From: DASRDZ01 sp035652335
GTDB taxonomy: Bacteria > Chloroflexota > Dormibacteria > Aeolococcales > Aeolococcaceae
Assembly: GCA_035652335.1 (NCBI GenBank)
Contig: DASRDZ010000030.1
Span: 26,306 to 90,305, forward strand
Reading direction: 5' to 3'
DNA: 64,000 nt
Part shown: positions 48,587-57,908 of the stretch, piece by piece
Layout: every line of letters begins with the position of its first letter
Position numbering within the stretch: position 1 is the stretch's first letter
Made by a program: the position numbers and the translations under genes
The notes under the pieces: model-generated
What the model was told of the DNA's origin: nothing
Databases searched by the model: none
What the model saw: only the letters and a program-made list of their open reading frames with translations

Positions 48587-49894
48587 ATGCGCCCGACGGA
48601 CACCGGCAGCCCAGCCCCTGGCAGCGCACGGCGAGCGCTCGCGGTCGTGTCCGTGCACGCCTCCCCGCTGGGGCCGCTCGGCCAGGGCGAGAACGGCGGG
48701 ATGAACCTCTCCATCCGCCGCCTCTGCGAGGGGCTGGCCGAGCGGGGCATCCCCAGCGACGTCTTCATCCGCCGCGACGATCCCGGTGCTCCGGCGGAGG
48801 AGCTGATCTGCAGCGGCAGCCGCCTGGTGCGCCTCGACGCCGGGCCGGCCCGGCCGCTGGCCAAGGACGAGATCCTCGGCCACCTGCCGCAGTTCACCAG
48901 CGCATTGCTCACCCACGCCGCCTCCGAGCAGCGGGAGTACCGGCTGCTCCACTCCCACTACTGGCTGAGTGGCTGGGTGGCGCGCCGCGCGGTGCAGCGC
49001 TGGGGCGTGCCCTGGGTGCACTCCTTCCACACCCTGGCGCGCACCAAGGTCGCGGCGGGGCTGCCCGACGACCCGGTGCGCGCCGAGGTCGAGGCGGTGC
49101 TGGCCAGGAACGCCGACCGCATGGTCGCCGGCAGCACCCAGGAGGCCCGCGACCTGGCCCGCTACTACGGGACCGACTCCGACCACGTCTGCGTGGTGCC
49201 GCTCGGCGTCGACATGGAGGAGTTCGCGGCCCGGCCGTCCTGGAACGTCCGCGAGCGCCTCGGGCTGCGTGGCAAGCGCGTGGTCCTCTACGTCGGTCGA
49301 CTGGAGCGGCTCAAGGGCGCCGACACCCTGATCGAGTCGCTGGCGGCCCTCCACCGGCGCCCCGGCTACGACGACGTCCACACGCTGATCGTCGGCGCCG
49401 ACAGCGGCGACGGGTTGCGCCAGTCGGCGCATCCGGGCGGCGAGCGCGGACGTCTTGAGGACCTTGCAACTGAGCTTGGCGTCGCCGGCCGTGTCACCTT
49501 CGTCGGCGCCCTGCCGCATGCCGAGCTGGCCGACCTCTATGCGCTGGCGGACGTGTGCGTGGTCCCCTCGCGCGCCGAGACCTTCGGGCTCGTCGCCCTG
49601 GAGGCGCAGGCCAGCGGGACCCCGGTGGTCGCCGCGGCGGTGGGCGGCCTGCTCGACATCGTCGAGGACGGCGTCACCGGCTACCTGGTGGAGGGCCGCG
49701 AGCCCCGCGACTTCGCCGCCGGCATCGCCCGCATCCTCGACGACACACCCCTGCGCCTTCGCCTCGGCGACGCGGCGCGTGAGCGCGCTCAGCTGTTCAC
49801 CTGGACGCGTTCCGTCGACCGCCTGGAGGCGCTCTACGACTGCGTCGAGACTCCCGAGCCGGCCCACGCGCTCGAGACTTGCGGCTGTCTTTGA
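48587..49894 (+). CDS. GT4-family glycosyltransferase (MshA-like)
   Basis: 435 aa. N-terminal SPLGPLGQGENGGMNLSIRR is the MshA/sucrose-synthase-type acceptor loop; HSHYWLSGWVARRAV, SFHTLARTKVAAGLPDDPVR, VPLGVDMEEF and the nucleotide-sugar site SRAETFGLVALEAQASGTPV follow. MshA makes the first mycothiol intermediate; that role is possible but unproven. A GTG at 48578 just after TACCCT is an alternative start. Confidence 0.85.
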   Translation: MRPTDTGSPAPGSARRALAVVSVHASPLGPLGQGENGGMNLSIRRLCEGLAERGIPSDVFIRRDDPGAPAEELICSGSRLVRLDAGPARPLAKDEILGHLPQFTSALLTHAASEQREYRLLHSHYWLSGWVARRAVQRWGVPWVHSFHTLARTKVAAGLPDDPVRAEVEAVLARNADRMVAGSTQEARDLARYYGTDSDHVCVVPLGVDMEEFAARPSWNVRERLGLRGKRVVLYVGRLERLKGADTLIESLAALHRRPGYDDVHTLIVGADSGDGLRQSAHPGGERGRLEDLATELGVAGRVTFVGALPHAELADLYALADVCVVPSRAETFGLVALEAQASGTPVVAAAVGGLLDIVEDGVTGYLVEGREPRDFAAGIARILDDTPLRLRLGDAARERAQLFTWTRSVDRLEALYDCVETPEPAHALETCGCL

Positions 49895-50733
49895 CCGAAA
49901 CTGGAGCGCTCCCGGCGGAGGTGCGCACCATCTTCTTCGATCTCGGCGACACGCTCATGTACGTGCATCCCGACGTGCCCACGCTCTACCTGCAGACCTG
50001 CACGGAGATCGGCGTCGACACGACGCCGGAGCGCATGGCGGACGCACTGCACGCGGGAGAGCGCATGTATCGCGGCGCGCTGCGCGCCGGGCGCAGCTTC
50101 GAGTCGTCGATGGACGAAGCGCGCGCCTTCTGGCAGGAGTACAACGAGCTGATCCTCGCCGAGCTGAGGGTCGACCACGGGCGCGCTGAGAAGGCGCGGC
50201 AGCTCAGCGAGCGGTTCTGGCATCCCCATTCCTGGCGCGCATTTCCCGAGGTGCACGAGGTGCTCGGCACCCTCCGCAGTCGCGGGCTGCAGCTGGCGGT
50301 CATCTCCAACTTCACCGACGCGCTGGTGGCGCTCTGCGAGACGCACGAGCTGGACGGCTACTTCGACGTCCTCGTCGCCTCGACGGTGACCGGCGCGCAG
50401 AAGCCCGACGCGGGGATCTTCCGCGAGGCGCTGCGCCGCACCGGCGCCGACCCGGCGACGTCGGTGCACGTCGGCGACAACTACGTCGCGGACGTCCTCG
50501 GCGCGCGGGCGTCGGGGATCTGCGGGGTGCTGCTCGACCGCAGTCGCGCCGGCGGCCGCGGCATGTTCGACTTCGCGCTGCGCGACGGGATCGGCGGCAC
50601 CGCCGGCGTGCAGCTCGACTGCCCCGTGATCGGCGACCTGCGCGAGCTGCTGGAAATGACCCAGGTCAGCCGTATCGGCAATCAGGCCCCGGCGCCGGTT
50701 AGACCGAAGGGTCCTGTGAAGAGGGCTGAATAG
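49879..50733 (+). CDS. HAD-superfamily hydrolase
   Basis: About 284 aa. HAD motif I FFDLGDTLMYV, motif II LAVISNFTD, motif III Lys in TGAQKPDAGIF and motif IV VGDNYVADVLGAR. A helical cap (about 40-110). Substrate unknown. The start is uncertain: TTG at 49879, TTG at 49891 (overlapping the previous stop as TTGA) or GTG near 49920. The 3' end overlaps the convergent secreted-protein gene by 52 bp. Confidence 0.82.
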   Translation: MRLSLTETGALPAEVRTIFFDLGDTLMYVHPDVPTLYLQTCTEIGVDTTPERMADALHAGERMYRGALRAGRSFESSMDEARAFWQEYNELILAELRVDHGRAEKARQLSERFWHPHSWRAFPEVHEVLGTLRSRGLQLAVISNFTDALVALCETHELDGYFDVLVASTVTGAQKPDAGIFREALRRTGADPATSVHVGDNYVADVLGARASGICGVLLDRSRAGGRGMFDFALRDGIGGTAGVQLDCPVIGDLRELLEMTQVSRIGNQAPAPVRPKGPVKRAE

Positions 50734-51260
50734 ACCCTCGTCGGGTCGTTGGGGTTCGCGGTGAACTCGATCACCTGAGGGCTCACCCAGACCATCGGCT
50801 CGGCGGTACAGGGCTGCTGATTCAGGATTTCCCAACAAATCGTGCCGGTCGCGGCGAGGAGCATGATGCTGCCCTCGCGGACGTAGTCGCCGCTGAACTG
50901 AACCTGGAAGTTGCCCGAGGTGACCGGCGCCAGTGCGATGCTGGCTTGGCCGTTGCCGCCGACGGCGCCAACGCCCTGACTGATGTTCTCCACGATGGAG
51001 GAGCCGGTCATGGTGAGCTCCATGGAGAAGAGGCTCGGGATGCCGTCGATGTCGATGGCGCCGACCATGGAGGTTGAGGCGAAGGTCCAAGCCTGGTCAT
51101 CGAGGGGATGGGGGGGAAGCAGCGTGAAGCCGGGCGAGAAGACGACCGCTCCGTCCATCTGGCCTATCGCTGCCGCCTCACCAGCCGCGCTGACGGGTGC
51201 TGACTGCGAGAGTCCCAGTAGCATGGTGACGAAGGCGAGTGTTCGCCGCGTCTTCTTCAC
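50682..51260 (-). CDS. Secreted protein of unknown function
   Basis: 192 aa with a clear signal peptide (MKKTRRTLAFVTMLLGLSQS, cleavage probably after SAA near residue 26). The mature part is beta-rich with Gly/Ser/Thr and a Cys pair (TICWEILNQQPC). Base use is visibly less GC-rich than the neighbours, which may mean recent acquisition. A GAAGGAG-like Shine-Dalgarno lies before the ATG. The 51261-51373 gap shows nothing. Confidence 0.7.
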   Translation of the reverse strand: MKKTRRTLAFVTMLLGLSQSAPVSAAGEAAAIGQMDGAVVFSPGFTLLPPHPLDDQAWTFASTSMVGAIDIDGIPSLFSMELTMTGSSIVENISQGVGAVGGNGQASIALAPVTSGNFQVQFSGDYVREGSIMLLAATGTICWEILNQQPCTAEPMVWVSPQVIEFTANPNDPTRVYSALFTGPFGLTGAGA

Positions 51261-51373
51261 AGCCCTTCCTCCTGTGCGCCGCCGTCAGGCTCTGCGCTGA
51301 GCGCACGGTACCTCGTGGACGACCTGCGGTCAAAGACCCCGCAAATCCGCCGCCTTCATACCAGCTGAGACGC

Positions 51374-53140
51374 TCAGCTGGCGAACTCGACCGCGTAGGC
51401 CTCGTACCCGCCGGGGGTGAAGGTGGTGAGGAAGGCCGGGTTGCTCCCGTCGACGTTCTCGATGGCGGCCTGCCGCACGCTGCGGGAGTCGGGGAGGAGG
51501 TAGGCGACCTGGCGCGCCGACGGCGTCACCGTCGCGCTGGACAGGTCGGACTCCAGCGGCTGGTTGCCGAGCCGGTCGCGCCCGCCGTCGGCGATGCTCA
51601 CGCGGACCAGCCCCGAGGGGCTGTCAGGGCCCGGCCGTTCCGCAGCCAGCAGCGTCCCGTTGTCGACGAAGGCGACGGGGGTCAGGTCGCTGCCCAGGCG
51701 GTGGGGCGTGGCGTCGCCGCCGTGCAGGCGCACCGTCCAGGTCCCCTGCACGGCCGCGCCACCGTCGCGGCGGACGGCGAGCAGCGAGGCGTCGGGGCTG
51801 AGCGCGGGCGTCCCGACATCGCCCCCGAGCCCCGGAACCGGGTAGCGGACGTCGAGGTCGGGCAGGGCCAGGTCGACGTGGGTGACGCCGGTCGCCGGGT
51901 CCTGCACCGGCAGGGCGAGCAGCGACCCGTCGCCGCTCCAAGCAGGGGGGCCTGCCAGCGGGTCACCCTTGGGCAGGTGGACGTCATGGCCGGACGCGAT
52001 GGTCTGGACGTGCACGCCGTCCGGCGTCTGGTAGGCCAGCCGGGTGCCGTCCGGGGACCAGGAGATGTCCTCGCCGCTGTCGGCGAGGTGCCGCTCCACC
52101 AGCGACGGCAGCGCCACCAGCGACACCGCCGCGGCCCCGCCGGCGACGCGGAGGTCGCGCTCCACCACCGCGATCCAGCGCCCGTCGGGCGACACGGTCG
52201 CCTGCTCGTAGGCCAGCAGCGGGCCGCCCTGGGGCACCACGCCGCAGGCTGTGGCCGCCTCGCAGCGGGGGGCGTCGAGCACGATGGCGGCAGCCGCCGG
52301 CTCGCCGGGCACCGGCGGCGCCAGCTGGGTGAGCAGCACCTCGGTCGGCGGCTCGCCGGCGCGTCGGGCCAGCACCATGGCGTGCCCGTCAGGGCCCAGC
52401 TTGCCGGTGCGGAAGACCGAGGTCACCGCCCTGGCGAGGTGCTGGCCGTGCTGGTCGGTCGCCCCCGTGCCCACCGTCAGGGTGTACTCGACGCCGGCGT
52501 CGAGGAGATGCCCCGGCAGCAGGACGAAGCGTCCGGGGTCACGCGCGTTGCGCACCACCTTGGTCCCAGGCACCGCCGGCGAGAGGGTGATCGACCCCGT
52601 CGTGGAGAGGGCCATGGCATTGGAGAAGGCGACCACCATCGAGGAGTCGACCGGCACCAGCGTCGAGCCGTCCGATGGGCTGATGGAGTCGACCGTGGGC
52701 GGCGGCCCGGTGGTGATGTTCCAGGAGTGGTCGAGGGAGTTGACCACTCCCTGCTGGTCGGTGACGCCCGGCGACACCGTCAGGGTGTAGCGCGTGTTGG
52801 GCAGGAACGGCGCACCGGGGTGGAAGAGGGTGAGCTGTGACGAGGAGCCGTCCCAGGTCACGTGGCACGCCGCCGAGGCGGCCGCCCGGAAGGCCGCCTG
52901 CACGTCGCAGCCCGAGATGCCGGGGTCGATGTGGAAGCGGGAGACCAGCGTGTCGCGCCGCACCGCGTGGTCGAAGACGACGATGAGCGGTGCGTCGGCG
53001 GCGACGCCGGTCGAGCCGTTCACCGGCGACAGGCGGATGATCTGCGGCGGTGCGGTGAAGCAGCCCGTGAGCAGCGCGCACACCGGCGCCACGCAGAGCA
53101 GGAGGGACGCACGCGCAGCCGCACGCCGCAGAGGACCCAC
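51374..53140 (-). CDS. Lipoprotein with Ig-like repeats and a PD40/TolB-type beta-propeller
   Basis: 588 aa. Lipobox LLTGC (C27). Two bacterial Ig-like domains (LSPVNGSTGVAADAPLIVVF and SPSDGSTLVPVDSSMVVAFS), then propeller repeats with the PD40 signature (ATVSPDGRWIAVV, SWSPDGTRLAYQT, PAWSGDGSLLALP, ALSPDASLLAVR). Likely an envelope scaffold or binding protein. Lies 14 nt after the DUF4388 gene, so probably co-transcribed with it. Confidence 0.78.
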   Translation of the reverse strand: MGPLRRAAARASLLLCVAPVCALLTGCFTAPPQIIRLSPVNGSTGVAADAPLIVVFDHAVRRDTLVSRFHIDPGISGCDVQAAFRAAASAACHVTWDGSSSQLTLFHPGAPFLPNTRYTLTVSPGVTDQQGVVNSLDHSWNITTGPPPTVDSISPSDGSTLVPVDSSMVVAFSNAMALSTTGSITLSPAVPGTKVVRNARDPGRFVLLPGHLLDAGVEYTLTVGTGATDQHGQHLARAVTSVFRTGKLGPDGHAMVLARRAGEPPTEVLLTQLAPPVPGEPAAAAIVLDAPRCEAATACGVVPQGGPLLAYEQATVSPDGRWIAVVERDLRVAGGAAAVSLVALPSLVERHLADSGEDISWSPDGTRLAYQTPDGVHVQTIASGHDVHLPKGDPLAGPPAWSGDGSLLALPVQDPATGVTHVDLALPDLDVRYPVPGLGGDVGTPALSPDASLLAVRRDGGAAVQGTWTVRLHGGDATPHRLGSDLTPVAFVDNGTLLAAERPGPDSPSGLVRVSIADGGRDRLGNQPLESDLSSATVTPSARQVAYLLPDSRSVRQAAIENVDGSNPAFLTTFTPGGYEAYAVEFAS

Positions 53141-53154
53141 CCGGTCGCCCGACC

Positions 53155-54336
53155 TCAGAAGGTGGCGCGCAGCGCGGCCTCGATGTCGATGCCAGGAGGC
53201 GAGCCGGCGCCGGCCTTGACCTCGATGCGGGCGGTCCGCTCCCCGGCCAGGCCGTCGATCGTCGAGGGGTTCTGCGACAGCTCGCGCTGCGACTGCGTGT
53301 AGGCGCCGTGGATCTGCCCGCGGCGGAGCAGGATCACGCCCGTCTCGCTGCCGCCGGTGACCAGCACCGAGCCGTCGACCTTCTCCTCGCCGAGGTACTC
53401 CAGCAGGGCGCCGAAGTTGATGAAGCGCCCCAGCAGGCCGGTGAACATCGGCCGCGCGGTGAGCAGCTGGGCCAGCGCCACCACCGTCTCGCCGCTCAGC
53501 TCGATGACGTCGAGGAGCCCCTCGCCCCGCTCCATGCGGCGGCGGAAGTTCTGGAACGCGCGCTCGCCCTGGCTCAGCTCGCCGGCGCTGAAGAGGGCCT
53601 CGAGCACGTGCCCGTCGTGGAGCAGCAGGACGCCGGCGAAGTCGGCGCCGTCGAGCCGCACGTAGCCGGTGTGCTTGTCGGAGTCGAGGGTGCGCAGCAG
53701 CTTGGGGAAGTCGACGAAGGCCGACTTGAGCCCCTCGTAGATGGGCTTGCCGGACGGCAGCGGGTAGAGGTCGGTGAGCGGCGGCGCGTCGGGGTTGCCC
53801 AGGACTTGGGTGGTGCCCAGCGCGGCCGGCGCGGCACCCGCTGCGAGCGTCTCGGTCACGGCGTTCTCCCTCACGGCGTCACGCGGCGCGGCGGACCAGG
53901 TGGGCTGCTCGCCCTCGGACTCCTCCTGCGCGGCGGGCGCGTCCACGGCGGCCGGCACGGCGGCCGGCTCTTTCTCTGCCTCTCCCTCCTCCTCTGCCGC
54001 GGGCGCGCTGCCGTTGCTCCCGGAGTGGTGCGCCGCCTGCCGGCGCTCCGCCTCCTGGAGGAGCTCGGTGGTCGCCGCCTTGATGGTCTCCTCGGCGGGC
54101 AGCTTGGCGCGGGGGTCGAAGGTGAAGTTGCCGTCGGTCCAGCCGAGGGCGTTGATCACCGCCTCCTCGCCCTGGCCGAGGTCGCCGGTGGCGTGGAAGA
54201 GATGCCCGAAGAGGAAGTAGAGCGAACAGGTCTCAGGACCCTGCTGCAGCGAGAGCGTGCCGGTGGCGCGCTCCGACTGCATGGCCTCGAGCAGGGACGC
54301 CAGATTGGTCTGCGCCAACGAGCCCTGGGTCTGCAC
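53155..54336 (-). CDS. DUF4388 protein with C-terminal tandem FVDxPxLL modules
   Basis: 393 aa. Residues 1-95 are a DUF4388 (PATAN-like) domain: QTNLASLLEAMQSERATGTL, CSLYFLFGHLFHATGDLGQG, WTDGNFTFDPRAKL. A disordered Glu/Ala linker follows (about 96-190). The last 200 residues are two modules (SAFVDFPKLLRTLDSDKHTG; RFINFGALLEYLGEEKVDGS with GVILLRRGQIHGAYTQS) homologous to the whole of the 8084-8827 protein. Function unknown; such proteins are suspected signalling adaptors. Confidence 0.82.
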   Translation of the reverse strand: MQTQGSLAQTNLASLLEAMQSERATGTLSLQQGPETCSLYFLFGHLFHATGDLGQGEEAVINALGWTDGNFTFDPRAKLPAEETIKAATTELLQEAERRQAAHHSGSNGSAPAAEEEGEAEKEPAAVPAAVDAPAAQEESEGEQPTWSAAPRDAVRENAVTETLAAGAAPAALGTTQVLGNPDAPPLTDLYPLPSGKPIYEGLKSAFVDFPKLLRTLDSDKHTGYVRLDGADFAGVLLLHDGHVLEALFSAGELSQGERAFQNFRRRMERGEGLLDVIELSGETVVALAQLLTARPMFTGLLGRFINFGALLEYLGEEKVDGSVLVTGGSETGVILLRRGQIHGAYTQSQRELSQNPSTIDGLAGERTARIEVKAGAGSPPGIDIEAALRATF

Positions 54337-54453
54337 TCCGTCACTCCTGACAGTGGTCGAGGTCGCTCAACACCCCCACCGTCGTCCCTCGACAGGCCCG
54401 TATAGTACCAACCGATACCCCACCGCGCCGAGCTCACGGATTCGACCACGCTC

Positions 54454-55554
54454 ATGCACGACCGCCCCGCCGCGCCCGGCGCAGAGCGGGGCTGGGACGC
54501 ACAGCTCCTCTCCTGGTCTCGCGCGCACCTGCTCCAGTCGTGGGGCTGGGGCGAGCTGCAGGCGGGAGCGGGGTGGGAGGTCGAGCGCCTGGAGGTGGAT
54601 GCCGGTGGGCGCCCGCTGCCTCTGACCGTGCTGCGCGGTGGCGCCGGGGTGCCGGGCCTGCCCCCGCGGCTCTACGTGCCCAAGGGGCCGGCCTGCGACC
54701 CGTCCGACGGCGCCTCCTGGGACGCCGTGCTGGCGGCGCTCGACGGGGCCGCCGCCCGGGCCGGCGCGTCGAGCATCACCGTCGAGCCGAACGCCTGGCA
54801 CGACGAGCGCCGCGGTCTCGCCGAGCACCTCGGGTCGCGCTGGCGCAGCGCCGCGACGGTCCAGCCCGAGCACACCGCCGTGGTCGACCTGAGCGGTGGC
54901 GAGGAGGCCGTCCTGGCGCGGATGAAGCCGAAGGGCCGGTACAACATCCGGCTCGCCGCCAGGAAGGGGGTCAGCGTGGAGACGCCGCCGGACCCGGCGG
55001 AGGCGGCCGGCGTGCTGGCCCGGCTCTGCGCGGCCACGGCGGAGCGGCAGGGCATCAACCTGCCCGGTGCCGCGTACTTCGAGCGCGCCCTGCGCTGCCT
55101 GCCGGGGGCGCGGGTCCACCTGGCTTGCGTCGACGGCGAGGCGGTGTCCGGCGTCCTGGTGGCCCACTTCGGCGGCGAGATGATCTACCTCTACGGCGGC
55201 TCGACCACCCGCCATCGCGATCGCCAGCCGTCGTCGGCGCTGCACCACCACGTCATCCGCGAGGCCCTCGCCGCGGGCTGCGACCGCTACGACCTCTGGG
55301 GCATCCCGCCCAGCGCCGATCCCGACCATCCCTGGCACGGCCTGCGCCAGTTCAAGCTGCAGCTGGGGGGCGTGGAACGCAGCACCGCGGGGGCGTTCGT
55401 CGCGGTGCGGCGGCCACTGGCGGCGCGCGCAGTCAGCGCCGCAAACGCGTTGCGCCGGGGCGTGCGGCGGTCGCGCCGGCTCGCGCACGTCCGCGGAAGC
55501 TCAGACTCTGCCGTACAATCGCGCCCGACTATGGAGCAGTCGGCAGGATGGTGA
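54454..55554 (+). CDS. FemAB-family (GNAT-fold) transferase, copy 2
   Basis: 366 aa. Closely parallels the 32438-33523 protein: AHLLQSWGWGELQAGAGWEV, MKPKGRYNIRLAARKGV, YLYGGSTTRHRDRQPSSALH and YDLWGIPPSADP. Probably adds an amino acid to the peptidoglycan stem or a related acceptor. C-terminal Arg-rich tail. Divergent from the DUF4388 gene; a GTATAGTACC promoter-like stretch is at about 54400. Overlaps the regulator gene by 7 nt. Confidence 0.85.
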   Translation: MHDRPAAPGAERGWDAQLLSWSRAHLLQSWGWGELQAGAGWEVERLEVDAGGRPLPLTVLRGGAGVPGLPPRLYVPKGPACDPSDGASWDAVLAALDGAAARAGASSITVEPNAWHDERRGLAEHLGSRWRSAATVQPEHTAVVDLSGGEEAVLARMKPKGRYNIRLAARKGVSVETPPDPAEAAGVLARLCAATAERQGINLPGAAYFERALRCLPGARVHLACVDGEAVSGVLVAHFGGEMIYLYGGSTTRHRDRQPSSALHHHVIREALAAGCDRYDLWGIPPSADPDHPWHGLRQFKLQLGGVERSTAGAFVAVRRPLAARAVSAANALRRGVRRSRRLAHVRGSSDSAVQSRPTMEQSAGW

Positions 55555-56255
55555 ACGGACAGCGGAAGGTGCTCGTCATCGACGACGAGGCCATGATCCG
55601 CAAGACCGTCCGCCTCGCCTGCGAGAAGGAGGGGTACGCCGTCCAGGAGGCGGAGAACGGCACCGAGGCGCTGACCAAGGTGGACAGCTTCCGCCCCGAC
55701 ATCATCCTCCTCGACCTCATGCTGCCGGACATCAGCGGCTTCGACGTCTGCCGCGACATCCGCCGTGCCGGCACCAAGGTGCCCATCCTCATCCTCTCGG
55801 CGAAGACCGAGGAGATCGACGTCGTCGTCGGCCTGGAGATCGGCGCCGACGACTACGTCATCAAGCCCTTCCGGCCGCGCGAGCTGCTCGCCCGCATCGC
55901 TGCACACCTGCGCAAGTCTCGCCAGGAGGAGGACCGCGAGGCGGACGGGCGGATGGTCTTCCGCGACCTGGTCATCGACGCCAACGAGCGCCGCGTGTAC
56001 CGCAACGACGAGGAGATCCAGCTCACCCACACCGAGTTCGACCTGCTCTCCTTCCTGGCGTCGAACGCGGGCAAGGTGCTCTCCCGCGAGAAGATCCTCA
56101 ACTCGGTGTGGGGCTACGAGTACCCCATCGAGACGCGCGTCATCGACGTGCACGTGCGCAACCTGCGCCGCAAGATCGAGGAGGATCCCTCGCACCCGCT
56201 GTACATCCTGGCCGTGCCGGGGATCGGCTACCGCTTCACCGCCACCAAGCCGTAG
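55548..56255 (+). CDS. OmpR/PhoB-family response regulator (MtrA/RegX3-like)
   Basis: 235 aa. Receiver with D56 in IILLDLMLPDISGFDVCRDI and Lys in DDYVIKPFRPREL; winged-helix DNA-binding domain with HTEFDLLSFLASNAGKVLSR and the end VPGIGYRFTATKP. TACAAT (55514-55519) is 29 nt upstream. No kinase adjoins; the PhoR-like kinase at 61072-62121 lies 5 kb away and is a candidate partner. Confidence 0.92.
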   Translation: MVNGQRKVLVIDDEAMIRKTVRLACEKEGYAVQEAENGTEALTKVDSFRPDIILLDLMLPDISGFDVCRDIRRAGTKVPILILSAKTEEIDVVVGLEIGADDYVIKPFRPRELLARIAAHLRKSRQEEDREADGRMVFRDLVIDANERRVYRNDEEIQLTHTEFDLLSFLASNAGKVLSREKILNSVWGYEYPIETRVIDVHVRNLRRKIEEDPSHPLYILAVPGIGYRFTATKP

Positions 56256-56261
56256 TCGCGC

Positions 56262-56918
56262 GTGAGCCCGAAGAGCTTCCTGCTCTCCCCGGAGCTGCAC
56301 GACTACATCCTGGCCCACACCTCACCGCTGGACGAGGTGCAGCGCCGGCTCATCGAGGAGACGGCCAGGCTGGGCTCGGTGAGCGGCATGCAGGTGGCTC
56401 CCGAGCAGGGCGCGTTTCTGACGATCCTGACTGCATCTCTGGGCGTGCGGCGGGCCGTCGAGGTGGGCACCTTCACCGGGTACTCGGCGCTCTGCATCGC
56501 GCGCGGGCTGGCCGAGGGCGGCACGCTGCTCTGCTGCGACGTGTCCGAGGAGTGGACCAGCATCGGCCGGCAGGCATGGGAGCGGGCGGGGGTGGCCGGC
56601 CGCATCGAGCTGCGCATCGCGCCGGCGATCGAGACGCTGCGCTCGCTGCCCGACCAGCCCTACCTCGACCTCGCCTTCGTCGACGCCGACAAGCCGGGCT
56701 ACCGCGGCTACGCCGAGGAGCTGATCCCCCGGCTGCGCCCCGGCGGCGTGCTGCTCGTCGACAACGTCCTCTGGGGCGGCAGCGTCCTCGACCCGGAGTC
56801 GACCCGGGGCGACGTCGAGCACATCCGCGCCTTCAACGACTGGCTGGTGGGCGAGCCCCGGATGGAGAGCGTCCTGCTGCCCGTCGCCGACGGCCTCACG
56901 GTCGCCAGGCGGCGGTGA
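56262..56918 (+). CDS. SAM-dependent O-methyltransferase (COMT-type)
   Basis: 218 aa. VEVGTFTGYSALCIARGL (SAM motif I), DLAFVDADKPGYRGY and VLLVDNVLWGGSVLDP are the class I cation-dependent O-methyltransferase motifs with metal ligands D and N. Substrate unknown. Six nt after the regulator gene. Confidence 0.9.
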   Translation: MSPKSFLLSPELHDYILAHTSPLDEVQRRLIEETARLGSVSGMQVAPEQGAFLTILTASLGVRRAVEVGTFTGYSALCIARGLAEGGTLLCCDVSEEWTSIGRQAWERAGVAGRIELRIAPAIETLRSLPDQPYLDLAFVDADKPGYRGYAEELIPRLRPGGVLLVDNVLWGGSVLDPESTRGDVEHIRAFNDWLVGEPRMESVLLPVADGLTVARRR

Positions 56919-56972
56919 GCCGCGGTCCCTCCCGCCGTCGCGCCGCGCCGGTGGCCTAGACTCGCCGCCACG

Positions 56973-57239
56973 ATGGCCACCCCTCCCATGCTGCAGCCGC
57001 GCGACCCGGTGGAGCGCCTCCCCGAGCCGGCCCGGCCCGATCCCGCCACCAGCATCTCCGCCGCCTTCCTGGCCGTGGCCACGGTGGGACTGTTCCTCGG
57101 CGGCATCCTCGCCGTCTACGACTGGCGCGTGCCCGGGGCCGAGGAGCCGCTCTTCTTCGGGGTCCTGGCCTGCTTCCTCACCGCCATCGTCGTGCAGGTG
57201 CTGGCCGCCACGGTGCGTCACCTCCGACCGGGGCGGTAG
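56973..57239 (+). CDS. Small two-helix membrane protein
   Basis: 88 aa. Pro-rich lead then two hydrophobic helices (about residues 28-48 and 60-81). TAGACT (56957-56962) lies 10 nt before the ATG. Unknown function; followed after 6 nt by the next gene. Confidence 0.6.
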   Translation: MATPPMLQPRDPVERLPEPARPDPATSISAAFLAVATVGLFLGGILAVYDWRVPGAEEPLFFGVLACFLTAIVVQVLAATVRHLRPGR

Positions 57240-57245
57240 GCCTCG

Positions 57246-57908
57246 GTGGCAGAGCGGCTGCGGCCGGGCGGCAACGGTGACGCCGCGCACGACGAGCGCC
57301 CCGAGCCCTTCCCCACCTACGAGGAGCTCGCGTCTGACCTGCTCGAGGCCCTGGACGACGCCGGGCTCTCCATCGAGGACGTCCGCCACGAGCTGGAGCC
57401 CGGGGTGGGCGAGCGGCGCTTCGAGTGCGTCGTGAGGCTGCAGGCCTCCGACCCGCCCTCGCGCTACCACGCACACCTGAGCTTCTCGTGGGACGCGCTG
57501 ATGACCTACATCGCCGCCTACGGCGCGGGCGCCGACTGCGACCTCTACCACGACGAGGAGGAGGAGCAGGACTGCCCCCACCGCCACCTCCGGCCCCAGC
57601 CCTTCGTGGAGATCGAGGCCGAGTTCCTCCTCGGCGACGGCGGCTACGAGCTCCAGGACGTGGGCGAGGTGTCCTCCTGGATCGACACGGTGCAGGCGTT
57701 GCTGGGCAAGGCCTTTCCCGACGACGACCGGCCCTCGGTGCACGTCGCCATGGCCGCGCTCGGGTCCACCGTGCTGGTGGAGAAGCTGGCGGCTGAGCAC
57801 TCCTGGCTGGTGGACTTCGAGACCCCGCCCGACCTGGGGCCGATCGCACGGCAGGTCCAGGCGGCGCTGCGCGTGGTGCCCCAGCTGGCGGACCGGCTGC
57901 CGATCTAA
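57246..57908 (+). CDS. Hypothetical soluble protein (220 aa)
   Basis: Acidic protein with an alpha/beta look (FPTYEELASDLLEALDDAGL, RRFECVVRLQASDPPSRYHA) and a stretch DEEEEQDCPHRHLRPQP that could bind metal. C-terminal helices (GPIARQVQAALRVVPQLADR). No family recognised. Ends overlapping the folK stop on the other strand. Confidence 0.55.
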   Translation: MAERLRPGGNGDAAHDERPEPFPTYEELASDLLEALDDAGLSIEDVRHELEPGVGERRFECVVRLQASDPPSRYHAHLSFSWDALMTYIAAYGAGADCDLYHDEEEEQDCPHRHLRPQPFVEIEAEFLLGDGGYELQDVGEVSSWIDTVQALLGKAFPDDDRPSVHVAMAALGSTVLVEKLAAEHSWLVDFETPPDLGPIARQVQAALRVVPQLADRLPI

